Source: a candidate division Zixibacteria bacterium HGW-Zixibacteria-1 (GTDB taxonomy: Bacteria; Zixibacteria; MSB-5A5; GN15; PGXB01). Taken from it: a stretch of DNA of 64,000 bases. The notes under the pieces are model-generated. The model saw only the letters and a program-made list of their open reading frames with translations, was not told the DNA's origin and did not search any database. This document shows, in pieces, positions 44,270-53,691 of this stretch (position 1 is its first letter; each line of letters begins with the position of its first letter). Location of the stretch: positions 43,962 through 107,961 of the forward strand of contig PGXB01000007.1 in NCBI GenBank assembly GCA_002838945.1, in the 5' to 3' direction. The translations under genes were made by a program, and so were the position numbers.

Positions 44270-44436
44270 TGCTCCTCCTTATTATTGAAATATCCTTCTA
44301 TTAATGATGTCCATTTTAACATTACCTATTATACAAAATAATCAACCAATTGGGTATACTTTTATAAAAAAAACGGCAAAAATAAAACTTTACCATTTTG
44401 TACATGTATGAATTGGTTTTACAGACAAAATGGCAT

Positions 44437-44468
44437 AAAAAAACCCTCCCATAAAAGGAGGGTTTTTT
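44437..44468. terminator. Terminator after the hexahaem lipoprotein gene
   Basis: CCCTCC (44444-44449) pairs with GGAGGG (44457-44462), with A and T runs outside. It follows the minus-strand gene by about 15 bases and separates it from the tetrahaem gene. Confidence 0.92.
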
Positions 44469-44481
44469 ATTAATTCGCTAA

Positions 44482-45540
44482 TTAATGGGCAGTTAGTGGC
44501 TTGAGATCACCGACGGCAACCTTGCCAGCCAAGCTTTCCATATAATTGATGGATGTTTCCAGCAGATCAACGATATAGGCTGGATTATGAACGCCTTCGG
44601 AGCGGTCTTCCTCGACCAGAACATAGTTGTAAAGCGCCCCGGCCAAATCCTTATCCGCAAGTATGGCATCGCCGATAATAGTGTCGGGCGGGGTTCCATC
44701 TTCAACAAGAATACCGGCATCGAATAAGAGCAGTTTTAGATCTTCAAGAAGCGTTAGCACATCGGTCTGAATGTCGTCATAATCATAATCCACGGCATCA
44801 GGATGACAACCCTGGCAGATACCCACCAGCGTGGCGCCGCTCTCTTCGTCAACCATATTGAAGCTGTGTCCGCCAATTCGGTACCCGACATGAGTTTCAG
44901 GATTTCCCATATGGCATCCGATACAGGCATTGTTGTCGTCGACATTATAGTGGCCGGTATTGCCGTAGGCGTTGCCGGCAAATTCATATCCGCCGGTACC
45001 CTGAAGAAGATCACCCTGCGGCCCATGGTGCGGCCCGAAGCGTTCCTCGACCTCGGTTGAATCAACAATGTCGTCGACATTATAGCGCGCATGATGGCAA
45101 TTGACACAGAGGTTCCCCGCGCCATGGTCAAATGTAACGCCGTTGGCAAGAGCATAGGGATCATCGGTACGCAATGTCAGGTTGCCCCTGGTATGCGGCG
45201 CATGACAGGTGAAACAGTGAATGGCACTGACATTTTCATAAGGCGCCGAAACCGATCCCGTGGCAAGGAATTCCAGGAAGCCCTGATGGTCGTGACACTG
45301 CGCGCAATCCCTTCCCGCGCGGTTGGTGTAATCGACGTTATTGCCGGAGGCATGTATCGAATTGAGCCACTCCCCCTGCGCGGCCAGGATATAGCCGTCC
45401 TCACCATGACAGGTGAAGCAACTGCTATAGGAAACCTGATCGTCTTGCGGCTCGTTGATTACTTCGCGATCGCAGCCGATGCCGAATAACAGCATGGCCG
45501 ACAGGGCCAGGATTCCCAATGTTAGACTGATTACTCGCAT
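44482..45540 (-). CDS. Hexahaem c-type lipoprotein (outer terminal of the conduit)
   Basis: A 352-residue lipoprotein with lipobox LFGIGC (Cys23) and six haem motifs: CFTCH, CAQCH, CFTCH, CVNCH, CIGCH and CQGCH, all before residue 250. The C-terminal 100 residues are acidic and haem-free. The gene is the third in the order decahaem, porin, lipoprotein, which is the order of extracellular electron conduits such as MtrABC; it would take the position of the surface cytochrome MtrC/OmcA, although it has fewer haems and no sequence similarity I can see. GGGGAGA precedes ATG 45540. Confidence 0.85.
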   Translation of the reverse strand: MRVISLTLGILALSAMLLFGIGCDREVINEPQDDQVSYSSCFTCHGEDGYILAAQGEWLNSIHASGNNVDYTNRAGRDCAQCHDHQGFLEFLATGSVSAPYENVSAIHCFTCHAPHTRGNLTLRTDDPYALANGVTFDHGAGNLCVNCHHARYNVDDIVDSTEVEERFGPHHGPQGDLLQGTGGYEFAGNAYGNTGHYNVDDNNACIGCHMGNPETHVGYRIGGHSFNMVDEESGATLVGICQGCHPDAVDYDYDDIQTDVLTLLEDLKLLLFDAGILVEDGTPPDTIIGDAILADKDLAGALYNYVLVEEDRSEGVHNPAYIVDLLETSINYMESLAGKVAVGDLKPLTAH

Positions 45541-45552
45541 AGTAATTCTCCC

Positions 45553-47103
45553 CTAAAATGATAATATTTTTGTTAAACTTATTTCGACTATATTCGAAGT
45601 GTAGTAATTGTCCCGGACAAGGAAATCATCGAAATTATCAACATTATATTTGACTTCAAGGCGATGATCTTCCATAAAGTTATAACCCGCTTTGAAATGC
45701 AGCGAAAAACTCTCCACATCGAGATCACGAAGGCTGCGATAATAGACAACTCCGAAACCGGCATCGAAACCGCGATACTCCGCCGAAGTGATATCACCGT
45801 AAACGATATGATCCGCGAATTCGAAAGCTGTTTCGAGGTTGTCATAGTCGCCGATAGAATAGGCATAGCCGGCCGACAGATTGCCGTAATCCTTCCGGAT
45901 CAGAGCGGCATCGATGGCCAGGCGCGTGAAATCTATTTCCGTTCCAAGCTGCTCATTTTCGCGATTGCGCCCTTCATATTTTATGGAAATGAAGCCATTC
46001 TCCGGCTTGCTGTATTTTGCCGAGAATTTGAAGCGTGAACGATCCTCATCCCCTATCAGCCGCGAGCCATCATCGACACTTTCGGAACGCATACCATGCT
46101 CGCCGCGTAATTCGAAATATCTGCCGGGCTTGAGCCAGCCATAGAAATAATAGGCATTGGATGTCACCTGGGCTTCATAATCATCATTGATGCCGTATTG
46201 GTAACCGGCCGTAAGACCGGCGACATTCATCCAATTATATGTGGCGTAAACGGCATGGGCAATATTGTCGGTGGCAATAATGTCGCTGTCAGAACTGGTG
46301 CGGTCGAATATAAAATAGTAATTCAGCAGCACTTTCTCTGACAATTTCGCCATCGCCCCGCCGCGCACCTGATTGGTACTGATTTTAAATTCGGTGTCAT
46401 CGTACTTGGTTTCGAAATGAAAAAACCGACCGGATAACACCAGCCATTCATATCCCGGAACCGGTATCAGACCATACAAGTTGATGCGGGAACGGGTCTG
46501 ATCTCGTTCGATTTTGAAATCATCATGATATTCGCCGGCCCGATACTCGGCCTGAAACATTCCACCGCGGTGATTGAGCCTGATTCCGGCATTATAGCAA
46601 AACTGTTTATAATCGACATCCTGCGGCGGTGTCGCGCCTCCCAGGTCAAAAAGCGGCAGCATTTTTCCGGAATTGCCGACATACTCCCCACCCCCGAACA
46701 GGCGAATATAACGGTGCGGATAAAACCAGACCGTCCCGCCCGTGTTGTGGCGGCGGGTAAAACTGTCGCCTTCAAAATTGTAAACCCGGCGGTATTGGTT
46801 ATTATAGGCCCTGAACCCGAATAACCCCGATCTTTCCAGCCCGATAACCGCATTTCGATTATTCAGGGTCAGATTATTCAGATCGGCTTTGAGCCGCAGG
46901 CCGCTGTCGAAAAGATAGTTGAATTTTTCCAGCGACAGCCCGACGCCTTCATACTGATTGAAGGTGCCGTGGTTGACCGACTGGTTGCCTTCCTCATCGA
47001 TATAAGTATACCCGACCGTGACCCGTCCGCCGCCATCGGCAAGAACGGATGTTCCGGCAGTCAGAAGGAAGGCGCATGATACGATTAATAAAATCTTTCT
47101 CAT
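45553..47103 (-). CDS. Outer-membrane beta-barrel porin, MtrB/PioB-like
   Basis: A 516-residue exported protein, signal peptide ending SVLADG. The mature part is a chain of amphipathic beta-strands with alternating aromatic residues (RVTVGYTYIDEEGN, GLFGFRAYNNQYRRVYN, AGLTAGYQYGIND), ending NIVEISLTKILSF, a typical C-terminal barrel strand with terminal Phe. Length allows about 26-28 strands, as in MtrB. It lies between a decahaem cytochrome and a hexahaem lipoprotein, so it should sheathe a haem wire through the outer membrane. ATG 47103 follows GAGGAGG. Confidence 0.82.
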   Translation of the reverse strand: MRKILLIVSCAFLLTAGTSVLADGGGRVTVGYTYIDEEGNQSVNHGTFNQYEGVGLSLEKFNYLFDSGLRLKADLNNLTLNNRNAVIGLERSGLFGFRAYNNQYRRVYNFEGDSFTRRHNTGGTVWFYPHRYIRLFGGGEYVGNSGKMLPLFDLGGATPPQDVDYKQFCYNAGIRLNHRGGMFQAEYRAGEYHDDFKIERDQTRSRINLYGLIPVPGYEWLVLSGRFFHFETKYDDTEFKISTNQVRGGAMAKLSEKVLLNYYFIFDRTSSDSDIIATDNIAHAVYATYNWMNVAGLTAGYQYGINDDYEAQVTSNAYYFYGWLKPGRYFELRGEHGMRSESVDDGSRLIGDEDRSRFKFSAKYSKPENGFISIKYEGRNRENEQLGTEIDFTRLAIDAALIRKDYGNLSAGYAYSIGDYDNLETAFEFADHIVYGDITSAEYRGFDAGFGVVYYRSLRDLDVESFSLHFKAGYNFMEDHRLEVKYNVDNFDDFLVRDNYYTSNIVEISLTKILSF

Positions 47104-47114
47104 CGTCCACCTCC

Positions 47115-48062
47115 TCACCGGTTTGAATCATGGCAGCCGGATTGGTAGCAATCCGGGAATAATTTGACGCCAAGGTCGGGATCGAGAAATTTGCTGTTTT
47201 CGTCGGAGCCGTGGATCATGGCATGGCAATCGACACAAGCCATTTTAGATCCGAGCCCGCTGTGCTGGGTTAGATGCAACGGCGGAACACCGTGACACTG
47301 CATACAGACGCCGTTACCGGCCTGTTTCAAAAGCCGGTCATTGGCGGAACCGTGCGGCTCATGACATTCCGTGCACCCGCCGCCTTCGACCAGATGATCG
47401 TAAATAACCGGATGTTCATGGATGTATGGCCCGGCCAGGTCGGAATGGCACTTCTGGCAGGTCCAATCGACACCGGCGGCCAAAAGCTTGTCCTGATTAT
47501 CTCCCGGGAAATGGCAATCGGTGCAGCGAATATTGCCCGATTCCAACGGATGGGCCGAGCGCCGCTTGAACTCGGATAAAACCGCCGTATGGCAGGAGGC
47601 GCAGTAATTGGCATCATCATCCTTTACCAGGGACCGATTATGATTATCATGTATTTTATGACATGATAAACAGCCGACGCCGGATCGGTTGTGCGGATCA
47701 CCTGAGTACATAGCACTCTGGTGCGGATTAAGGTGACATCTTCCGCAGACTTCGGCCTGATCGAACGAAGTTAATGAACCGGGATTGGTGATGTTTTCGC
47801 GGGCTGGATCCTCGACATGGTTCTTCCAGCCGTCATGACAGCCGATACATCCGACCGCTATCGGTGTGGGATTCCCGGGATCGGTCAGGCGATGCGTCGA
47901 CATTGACAGAGAAGCCGCCTTGTCATCGTGGCAGTCGAGACAGCTTTCCGATTCTTTGATCAGAATATCCCGGTCAATATACTCCTTTGCCGAAACCGCC
48001 GGCATTATGATCAGAAGCAGCAAAAGTCCCATGAATGCTGACAATCGCAAGTTCATAGACAT
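47115..48062 (-). CDS. MtrA/DmsE-like periplasmic decahaem cytochrome c
   Basis: A 315-residue exported cytochrome with ten CxxCH motifs and a last CYQSGCH (CX4CH), an atypical spacing also seen in some other multihaem proteins. The order and spacing of motifs (CLDCH, CIGCH, CGRCH, CLSCH, CASCH, CTDCH, CQKCH, CTECH, CMQCH, CVDCH) and the length are those of the MtrA/DmsE family, whose members fill the MtrB porin. It is the first gene of the conduit operon, with GAGGA before ATG 48062. The porin start follows its stop by 11 bases. Confidence 0.9.
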   Translation of the reverse strand: MSMNLRLSAFMGLLLLLIIMPAVSAKEYIDRDILIKESESCLDCHDDKAASLSMSTHRLTDPGNPTPIAVGCIGCHDGWKNHVEDPARENITNPGSLTSFDQAEVCGRCHLNPHQSAMYSGDPHNRSGVGCLSCHKIHDNHNRSLVKDDDANYCASCHTAVLSEFKRRSAHPLESGNIRCTDCHFPGDNQDKLLAAGVDWTCQKCHSDLAGPYIHEHPVIYDHLVEGGGCTECHEPHGSANDRLLKQAGNGVCMQCHGVPPLHLTQHSGLGSKMACVDCHAMIHGSDENSKFLDPDLGVKLFPDCYQSGCHDSNR

Positions 48063-48371
48063 TCTATCCTCATAAATGACAGTTTATTTCTTGACGATAA
48101 ATGGGTGAGCCGTAAAAATATTGAGGTGGCCGTCCGGCGCAATTTTATAAAATAAGATTTATGCATTCCCTGCAGGTTCCTTTGCCCAAAAAAAGAATAT
48201 CCATATTGTATTAATTCGGACGCCTTTATGAAAAGTTAACCGCCTGATTCGGCGCCGTCCATTAAAAACACAAAAATAATACGGACGGAAATATCCCGAT
48301 GATAAGACGACCGATTACTTTACTTTCAAGTATAGATGAAATTGACCTGATTTGCAATGATTTTCTGGTCT
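48063..48371. other. Intergenic region upstream of the conduit operon
   Basis: No gene is visible. It presumably holds the minus-strand promoter of the conduit operon. A GG...GC pair near 48170-48190 (GGGCAAAGGAACCTGC on the minus strand) has 11-12 rather than 10 bases between, so it does not meet the sigma-54 rule. A short inverted repeat CCGTCC...GGACGG spans about 48256-48290. Confidence 0.5.
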
Positions 48372-49835
48372 TTACGCCGTCTTTTCCCGAATTACGCGAA
48401 AAATCTCGACCATCGCCAGAGTGTCGCGCTCACAGTATTTCAGGAGTGATTCCCGAATATCCGCTTTCATCTCCGGTTCGGTTTCCGGATTGAGAAGATG
48501 AATGTATCCCAATGCTGCCATCCCCCCTTCTTGAATCTTCAAATCATCATAGGATAATTCCGGAACCAGAATCGGAAGAACTTTCTTAATCGAATATGAG
48601 CCTTTCATCTTATAATGATAATAATTCCTATAAAGGAATTGTAGAAGATCCCAAAGGCGTTCAATTATTTGCGACAACGGGTCGCGGTATTGCGGGAAAA
48701 AATCCGCCAGTTCGCCAAGCCGCGTTTTCTCGAAGGGGGCGTAATGGATTATGGTGCCTTTATCGCCAATCATTTCGATCAATGATTTTATGAAAGCCTC
48801 ACGCGGATCATTATCGTCATTATTCAGAAATTCAAAATGCTCCAGCGCACCGTCCTGATGCTGTTTATGGCACGACCATTGAAAGACAATCTGGTCATAG
48901 GGCCGGGTGCCGGGGAAATGCGGCAACGCGGTGGAGAAAGATTCGAAATCGAGAAAATACAACGGATATTCCAATTTGCTTAATTCCTCTCTCAATTCGG
49001 GGGCAATATATTCGGACTCACCCGTAACGCAATCTTTTACCATTTTCTGCTTATCCGACAGTTTGAAATCACCCGGAATATCCCTGATATCTTCAATGCC
49101 CATCTGCCGTAGCGATTCATATTTATCTTTGCCAATTCTGGGCAGCAAAAGAGTCGGATATTCGGCATGGTGGTAAGGGCAATGCTCGAAGAAAATACAT
49201 GCGCGGCAATGAGTCGAGATATTCGGTTCCGGCGGCTGTTCGGCCGCGATGACTTCAATAAACAGGCGGACATTTTGGGCCAGAACAGCTTCGCGTTCCA
49301 GTACTTCTGATGTCAAATCTTCCAGAGAAAACAGTTCATCTAATTTATAATTTTGGCTATCGTATTTATATTCGCGGTTGAGATGCATCAATCCGGCTTT
49401 GCCGAGCTTGATCCCGAGTGATTTGAGCACCATATACTGGAAACCGACATCATAATAATATTCTTCCTTGACGCCGGTAGATGATTTAACCTCAACAATA
49501 TCCCATTGATTATTTTCTGCTCTGACAAGAATATCAACTCTTATTCTAACATTGTCGAACTGAAAACTGGCTTCGAATATAGCCGGGATACTCTCGTCCT
49601 CCATCAAGTCGGCGGTCTGAGCGATCGCTTCGTCAAAACTGACATTTTCCGTCTCAATTCGCTGTCCGCCCGGATATAGACCGCAGGCCAGTTTCCCGAT
49701 TTCAATGCCCTCCTCCATCCGGTGCCGCTCGTCCGATGTTGTTTCCGGTATCAGATCCGGTCTTTTAATTTGAAACCACATTCGAAGCGGGCATTCCAGT
49801 CCCACCAGAAATAATGATTTAATTAGATGAACCAT
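48372..49835 (-). CDS. DUF2779 protein: Cas4-like Fe-S nuclease joined to a DEDD exonuclease fold
   Basis: A 487-residue soluble protein. The N-terminal half looks like a Cas4/AddB-type PD-(D/E)XK nuclease, with RVDILVRAENNQWDIVEVKSST holding D...EVK, and four cysteines (LECPL near residue 15 and CRACIFFEHC near 210) placed like a 4Fe-4S cluster. The C-terminal half has YFLDFES, IIHYAPFEKTRL and YCERDTLAMVEI, the acidic motifs of DEDD 3'-5' exonucleases. Role unknown; a DNA processing or defence function is inferred. It is alone, with no cas genes near. Confidence 0.75.
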   Translation of the reverse strand: MVHLIKSLFLVGLECPLRMWFQIKRPDLIPETTSDERHRMEEGIEIGKLACGLYPGGQRIETENVSFDEAIAQTADLMEDESIPAIFEASFQFDNVRIRVDILVRAENNQWDIVEVKSSTGVKEEYYYDVGFQYMVLKSLGIKLGKAGLMHLNREYKYDSQNYKLDELFSLEDLTSEVLEREAVLAQNVRLFIEVIAAEQPPEPNISTHCRACIFFEHCPYHHAEYPTLLLPRIGKDKYESLRQMGIEDIRDIPGDFKLSDKQKMVKDCVTGESEYIAPELREELSKLEYPLYFLDFESFSTALPHFPGTRPYDQIVFQWSCHKQHQDGALEHFEFLNNDDNDPREAFIKSLIEMIGDKGTIIHYAPFEKTRLGELADFFPQYRDPLSQIIERLWDLLQFLYRNYYHYKMKGSYSIKKVLPILVPELSYDDLKIQEGGMAALGYIHLLNPETEPEMKADIRESLLKYCERDTLAMVEIFRVIREKTA

Positions 49836-49958
49836 GAGTATAACTCCGACATTCGGCTATTAGCAATTTTAGTCAAAATAATAGCAGTCTGCTATTCCGC
49901 CAATAAAAAATATCTGAAAGTGAAAATATTTGATCGTTAATTATGGTAGTTTGTCGAA

Positions 49959-52844
49959 TTATGGGCAGGCCGGCGCCGGGCCGCCTTTATAAAGATAATT
50001 GATCAAATAGGTGGCATCGAGAATATTCATGGCGCCATTGCCGTTGATATCGGCTTGATTCATACAGGGCGGCTCCGGTCCGCCTTTATAAAGATAGCCG
50101 ATCAGGAATGTTATATCCAAAAGATTAATGGCCCCGTTATCATTCGCGTCTCCGGCCCCGCCGTTTATATCACAGCATATGGGATCACAGACATCGCCCG
50201 ATCCGTCGTAATCAAGATCGGACTGATTATCATTAGCTACGTTCGGGCAATTATCACACGCATCGCCCCAGATATCATTATCCGAATTGACCTGCTCCGG
50301 ATTTTGGATATTCGGGCAGTTGTCGCATGGATCGCCGACTCCGTCGCTGTCCGAATCCAGCGTCTGGTCCGGATTGAAATTCATCGGGCAATTATCACAT
50401 CCGTCGGGATGGTCGTCTTCATCGGTGTCAATGCGGTCATCAAATCCGGGGCAGTTATCGCAGGCATTACCGGCGCCATCGTTATCGTCATCGGCCTGGT
50501 CTGCATTGGTGCTGTCGGGGCAATTGTCGCATGGATCACCCACACCGTCTCCGTCCGCATCGAGCGACTGGTCAGGATTATATAACATCGGGCAATTATC
50601 GCATCCGTCGGGATGCCCGTCCTCGTCGGTGTCAACAGCGTCATCGAAACCGGGGCAGATATCACAGGCATTACCCACGCCGTCACTGTCATCATCAGCC
50701 TGATCCTCATTATCAATAAAACGGCAGTTGTCGCAAACATCACCATGACTGTCATTGTCGGAATTCAATTGATCTTCGTTGCCGACAGCGGGACAGTTGT
50801 CGCAATTATCACCATAGCTATCGGAGTCCGAATTTTCCTGATTCGTATTGGGAACATCGGGGCAATTATCACAGAGATTGCCGACATTATCCGTATCCGC
50901 ATCGGCCTGATCGGGATTGTCGATGGTCGGACAGTTATCGCAGGCATCACCGACGGAATCGGCATCGGAATTTGCCTGGTTCGTATTGGAAGCCGCCGGG
51001 CAGTTATCGCAGACATCGCCGACTCCGTCCTGATCCGTGTCCGCCTGATCGTTATTTGCATTGACCGGGCAGTTGTCAACATCTCCGCAGATACCGTCAT
51101 CATCAATATCATTATCCTGATCGTTAGGACATTCATCGCAGACATTTCCGATACGATCTTTATCAGTATCGGCCTGGTTCTGATTGGTGCTGTCGGGGCA
51201 ATTGTCGCAGACATCACCAATACTATCCCCATCGGAATTCAGCTGATTCTCATTGGCGATCAGCGGACAGTTGTCGCAGATATCGCCAAAACTGTCCGAA
51301 TCCGAATTATTCTGATTGGAATTGCCGACAGAAGGACAATTATCGCATACATCACCGACTCCATCACCATCGGAATCTTCCTGACCCGGATTATAGGCAT
51401 TCCTGCAATTATCGACAAGGCCGCAGATACCGTCACCGTCAGTATCATTATACGGGTCCTCGGGGCACATATCGACATCGCCGCAGATGCCGTCACCATC
51501 GATATCATTGTCAGGATCGAAAGGACAGAGATCGCAGACATCCCCGACTCCGTCACCGTCGGAATCCAACTGATCATTATTGTCCGCAAGTGGACAATTA
51601 TCGCAGATATTTCCGAGACTGTCGGAATCGAAATTTTGCTGCAGCGGATTGGGAACGTCAGGACAATTATCGCAGGCGTCGCCGGCATTATCATTGTCAC
51701 GATCGGCCTGATCCTGGTTATCGGCCGTCGGGCAATTATCGCAGGCATCACCCAGACTGTCGGCATCGGAATTGACCTGGGTTGTATTGGGGATGTTCAG
51801 GCAGTTGTCGCAAACATCACCGACATAATCGGTATCGCTGTCGGTCTGATCGATATTGTATTCACCGGGGCAATTATCACAGGCATCGCCCAAGGTATCG
51901 CCGTCCGTGTCAACCTGATCGGTATTTGTCGAATCGGGGCAATTGTCGCAAATGTCGCCTGCATTATCATTGTCGCTATCGGCCTGATCGGGATTAAAGT
52001 CATCGCCACAATTATCGCAGGCATTGCCGATGCCGTCAGTATCATCGTCCGTCTGATCGGGATTAAATATATCCGGACAATTATCGATATCGGCGCAGAA
52101 ACCATCCCCGTCGGCATCATTGGCGGCATCATTGGGACAACTATCGCAGACATCGCCAAGATTATCCCCATCGCCATCCTCCTGCCCGGGATTGGCAAGG
52201 TTCGGGCAGTTATCCTCGGTATTGGTAATGCCGTCACAGTCAAGATCATTGACGCATCCCACTACCCAGCAGTAGGGGCCGTTAAAAGGATAATTAGATC
52301 CCGGCGGATCGAACAGCCAGTCATACAGATTATTGGGATGGTCGAGTGAATCGATGCAGAATATGCCCGGTTCATCGATCTGGAAGGCAAATTGTACGAA
52401 AAGCTGCTCGCCCAGTCCGGACGGCCAGCCGGTTGTCGAAAGCACGGTGTGATTAATCGAATCCGGCAGGACACCATCCCAACTGAAACCAAACCACTCA
52501 TTCAGGATATTCCAGTAAGTATCGAAGCCGTTCGACATAATGATGGAACTGTCGTTGTAGGAGGCCTGATAGGGAATGCTGTCCGCACTGTAGCCCTGGA
52601 CATTCCGATGAATGACATTGGCAATGCTCAGATCCGGACTGAAGAAATAGAGCGGCCAGCTATAAGCGACATGGTCAAAGCCGTCATTATTATTCAGATA
52701 GAGATCGACCGTAAAGGGAGTATTTATTTGAATGACGCCGGGCTCAAGCTCCGGAGAGATTTCGGCACGAAAAGTTACGGCCCAAGCCTGTCCGGCCATA
52801 AGCAAAAGACTTACAAGAATCGCAAACAAAGATCTAAATTTCAT
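49959..52844 (-). CDS. Secreted thrombospondin type-3 repeat protein with C-terminal dockerin pair
   Basis: A 961-residue exported protein with signal peptide ending GQAWA. Residues 22-210 are a beta-rich domain without a family I recognise. Residues 215-880 carry about 27 acidic calcium-binding repeats of the form DNCPxxxNxxQxDxDxDxxGDxCD (thrombospondin type 3). The last 80 residues are two dockerin-like repeats (NDNGAINLLDITFLIGYLYKGG and NGNGAMNILDATYLINYLYKGG, shown joined here only as motif cores). GAGAGG precedes ATG 52844. It probably acts as a calcium-stabilised surface rod; partner unknown. Confidence 0.88.
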   Translation of the reverse strand: MKFRSLFAILVSLLLMAGQAWAVTFRAEISPELEPGVIQINTPFTVDLYLNNNDGFDHVAYSWPLYFFSPDLSIANVIHRNVQGYSADSIPYQASYNDSSIIMSNGFDTYWNILNEWFGFSWDGVLPDSINHTVLSTTGWPSGLGEQLFVQFAFQIDEPGIFCIDSLDHPNNLYDWLFDPPGSNYPFNGPYCWVVGCVNDLDCDGITNTEDNCPNLANPGQEDGDGDNLGDVCDSCPNDAANDADGDGFCADIDNCPDIFNPDQTDDDTDGIGNACDNCGDDFNPDQADSDNDNAGDICDNCPDSTNTDQVDTDGDTLGDACDNCPGEYNIDQTDSDTDYVGDVCDNCLNIPNTTQVNSDADSLGDACDNCPTADNQDQADRDNDNAGDACDNCPDVPNPLQQNFDSDSLGNICDNCPLADNNDQLDSDGDGVGDVCDLCPFDPDNDIDGDGICGDVDMCPEDPYNDTDGDGICGLVDNCRNAYNPGQEDSDGDGVGDVCDNCPSVGNSNQNNSDSDSFGDICDNCPLIANENQLNSDGDSIGDVCDNCPDSTNQNQADTDKDRIGNVCDECPNDQDNDIDDDGICGDVDNCPVNANNDQADTDQDGVGDVCDNCPAASNTNQANSDADSVGDACDNCPTIDNPDQADADTDNVGNLCDNCPDVPNTNQENSDSDSYGDNCDNCPAVGNEDQLNSDNDSHGDVCDNCRFIDNEDQADDDSDGVGNACDICPGFDDAVDTDEDGHPDGCDNCPMLYNPDQSLDADGDGVGDPCDNCPDSTNADQADDDNDGAGNACDNCPGFDDRIDTDEDDHPDGCDNCPMNFNPDQTLDSDSDGVGDPCDNCPNIQNPEQVNSDNDIWGDACDNCPNVANDNQSDLDYDGSGDVCDPICCDINGGAGDANDNGAINLLDITFLIGYLYKGGPEPPCMNQADINGNGAMNILDATYLINYLYKGGPAPACP

Positions 52845-53019
52845 AGCCTCTCTTAAGCCTGTCGAAAAGCCCTCGTCCATAGGCAATGTGGTTGTGCATC
52901 AACAGCTTACAAAAGCCCTTAAGGCGGGACCGGCAATAATGTCAGTAGTCCGCTCGATTCAATCCAAAACCTGGCGCCGGCTTGACGCCGGGATTTCAAT
53001 GAATCGTCCTTGCATATTA

Positions 53020-53049
53020 ATAGTATCGGAAAAATCGCGATTTTGTCAA
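53020..53049 (-). promoter_or_regulatory. Promoter with internal palindrome for the thrombospondin-type gene
   Basis: On the minus strand TTGACA (53049-53044) and TACTAT (53025-53020) are 18 bases apart. A perfect 14-bp palindrome AAAATCGCGATTTT (53031-53044) fills the spacer and touches the -35 box, a position suited to a repressor. The leader to ATG 52844 would be about 170 bases. The rest of 53050-53525 contains nothing recognisable. Confidence 0.5.
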
Positions 53050-53525
53050 GGGAAAAGGCCGAACCGGCGGGCTAAAACAGGCTGTGGCCTGATAGTTAGC
53101 CATTTTTGGAAAGATTTGCAGATTTGCAATTATTCAGGAGTTTCCCCCCAATAAAAAATGCCGAAGGTGGGATTCTCCGACTGCTGTTTTCATAATTCGT
53201 TGAAATACAAGCTATTACACTGGCAATCAAAGATTTAGATGGAAATTATTCTTTTATATTCTTTTGTCTGTTTGTGTCTGATTTTGGATTTTTTTCCCAC
53301 CGATGGACACAGATTGGTCACAAAAGGGAAATCTCTCTCACTGAGGCTTATGGACTCTGACTTGCATTGCCACTCATCGAACACTCGTTTCGTTAAGACT
53401 AAATTACCAAAACTACGTCTTAACTAAAAGCCCTTCCGTGTCCGATTTCGGCTGAACCGCCACACTCTGAGTCTGTTTTTTTGTTTGAGTAATCGCTGGA
53501 AGTTGTTGTGGGGCTTTAAGTAAAA

Positions 53526-53599
53526 TACCCCCGGTAGGATTCGAACCTGCTACCCTCTGCTTAGAAGGCAGATGCTCTATCCTAATGAGCTACGGGCAG
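53526..53599 (-). pseudogene. Decayed tRNA-Arg (UCU)
   Basis: On the minus strand the D arm (GCTCATTAGGATAGAGC), anticodon arm (TCTGC-CTTCTAA-GCAGA, anticodon TCT) and T loop (GGTTCGAATCC) are intact, but the acceptor stem pairs in only four or five of seven positions (CTGCCCG against CGGGGGT) and the T stem has a C-A mismatch. No CCA is encoded. It is most likely a non-functional copy left by integration into a tRNA-Arg gene, though a diverged working tRNA cannot be excluded. Confidence 0.7.
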
Positions 53600-53691
53600 G
53601 TATTTCAACGACTTACGAAGGATAATCACGTTGACTTTCTTGTGAATCAGATGCCCTTTTGAGCTTGTTGCACTATGGACACCCGATATAA

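Noticed and set aside
50200..52260. CRISPR-like periodic repeats
   Set aside because: The periodicity is codon-phased and encodes thrombospondin type-3 repeats; there are no constant repeat/unique spacer units and no CRISPR arrays elsewhere.
50613..52349. A 578-codon open frame on the plus strand, antisense to the thrombospondin-type gene
   Set aside because: It arises from the low-complexity GAT/GAC-rich repeats; its Ile/Val/Ala-rich product has no domain pattern, while the minus strand encodes clear repeats, a signal peptide and dockerins.
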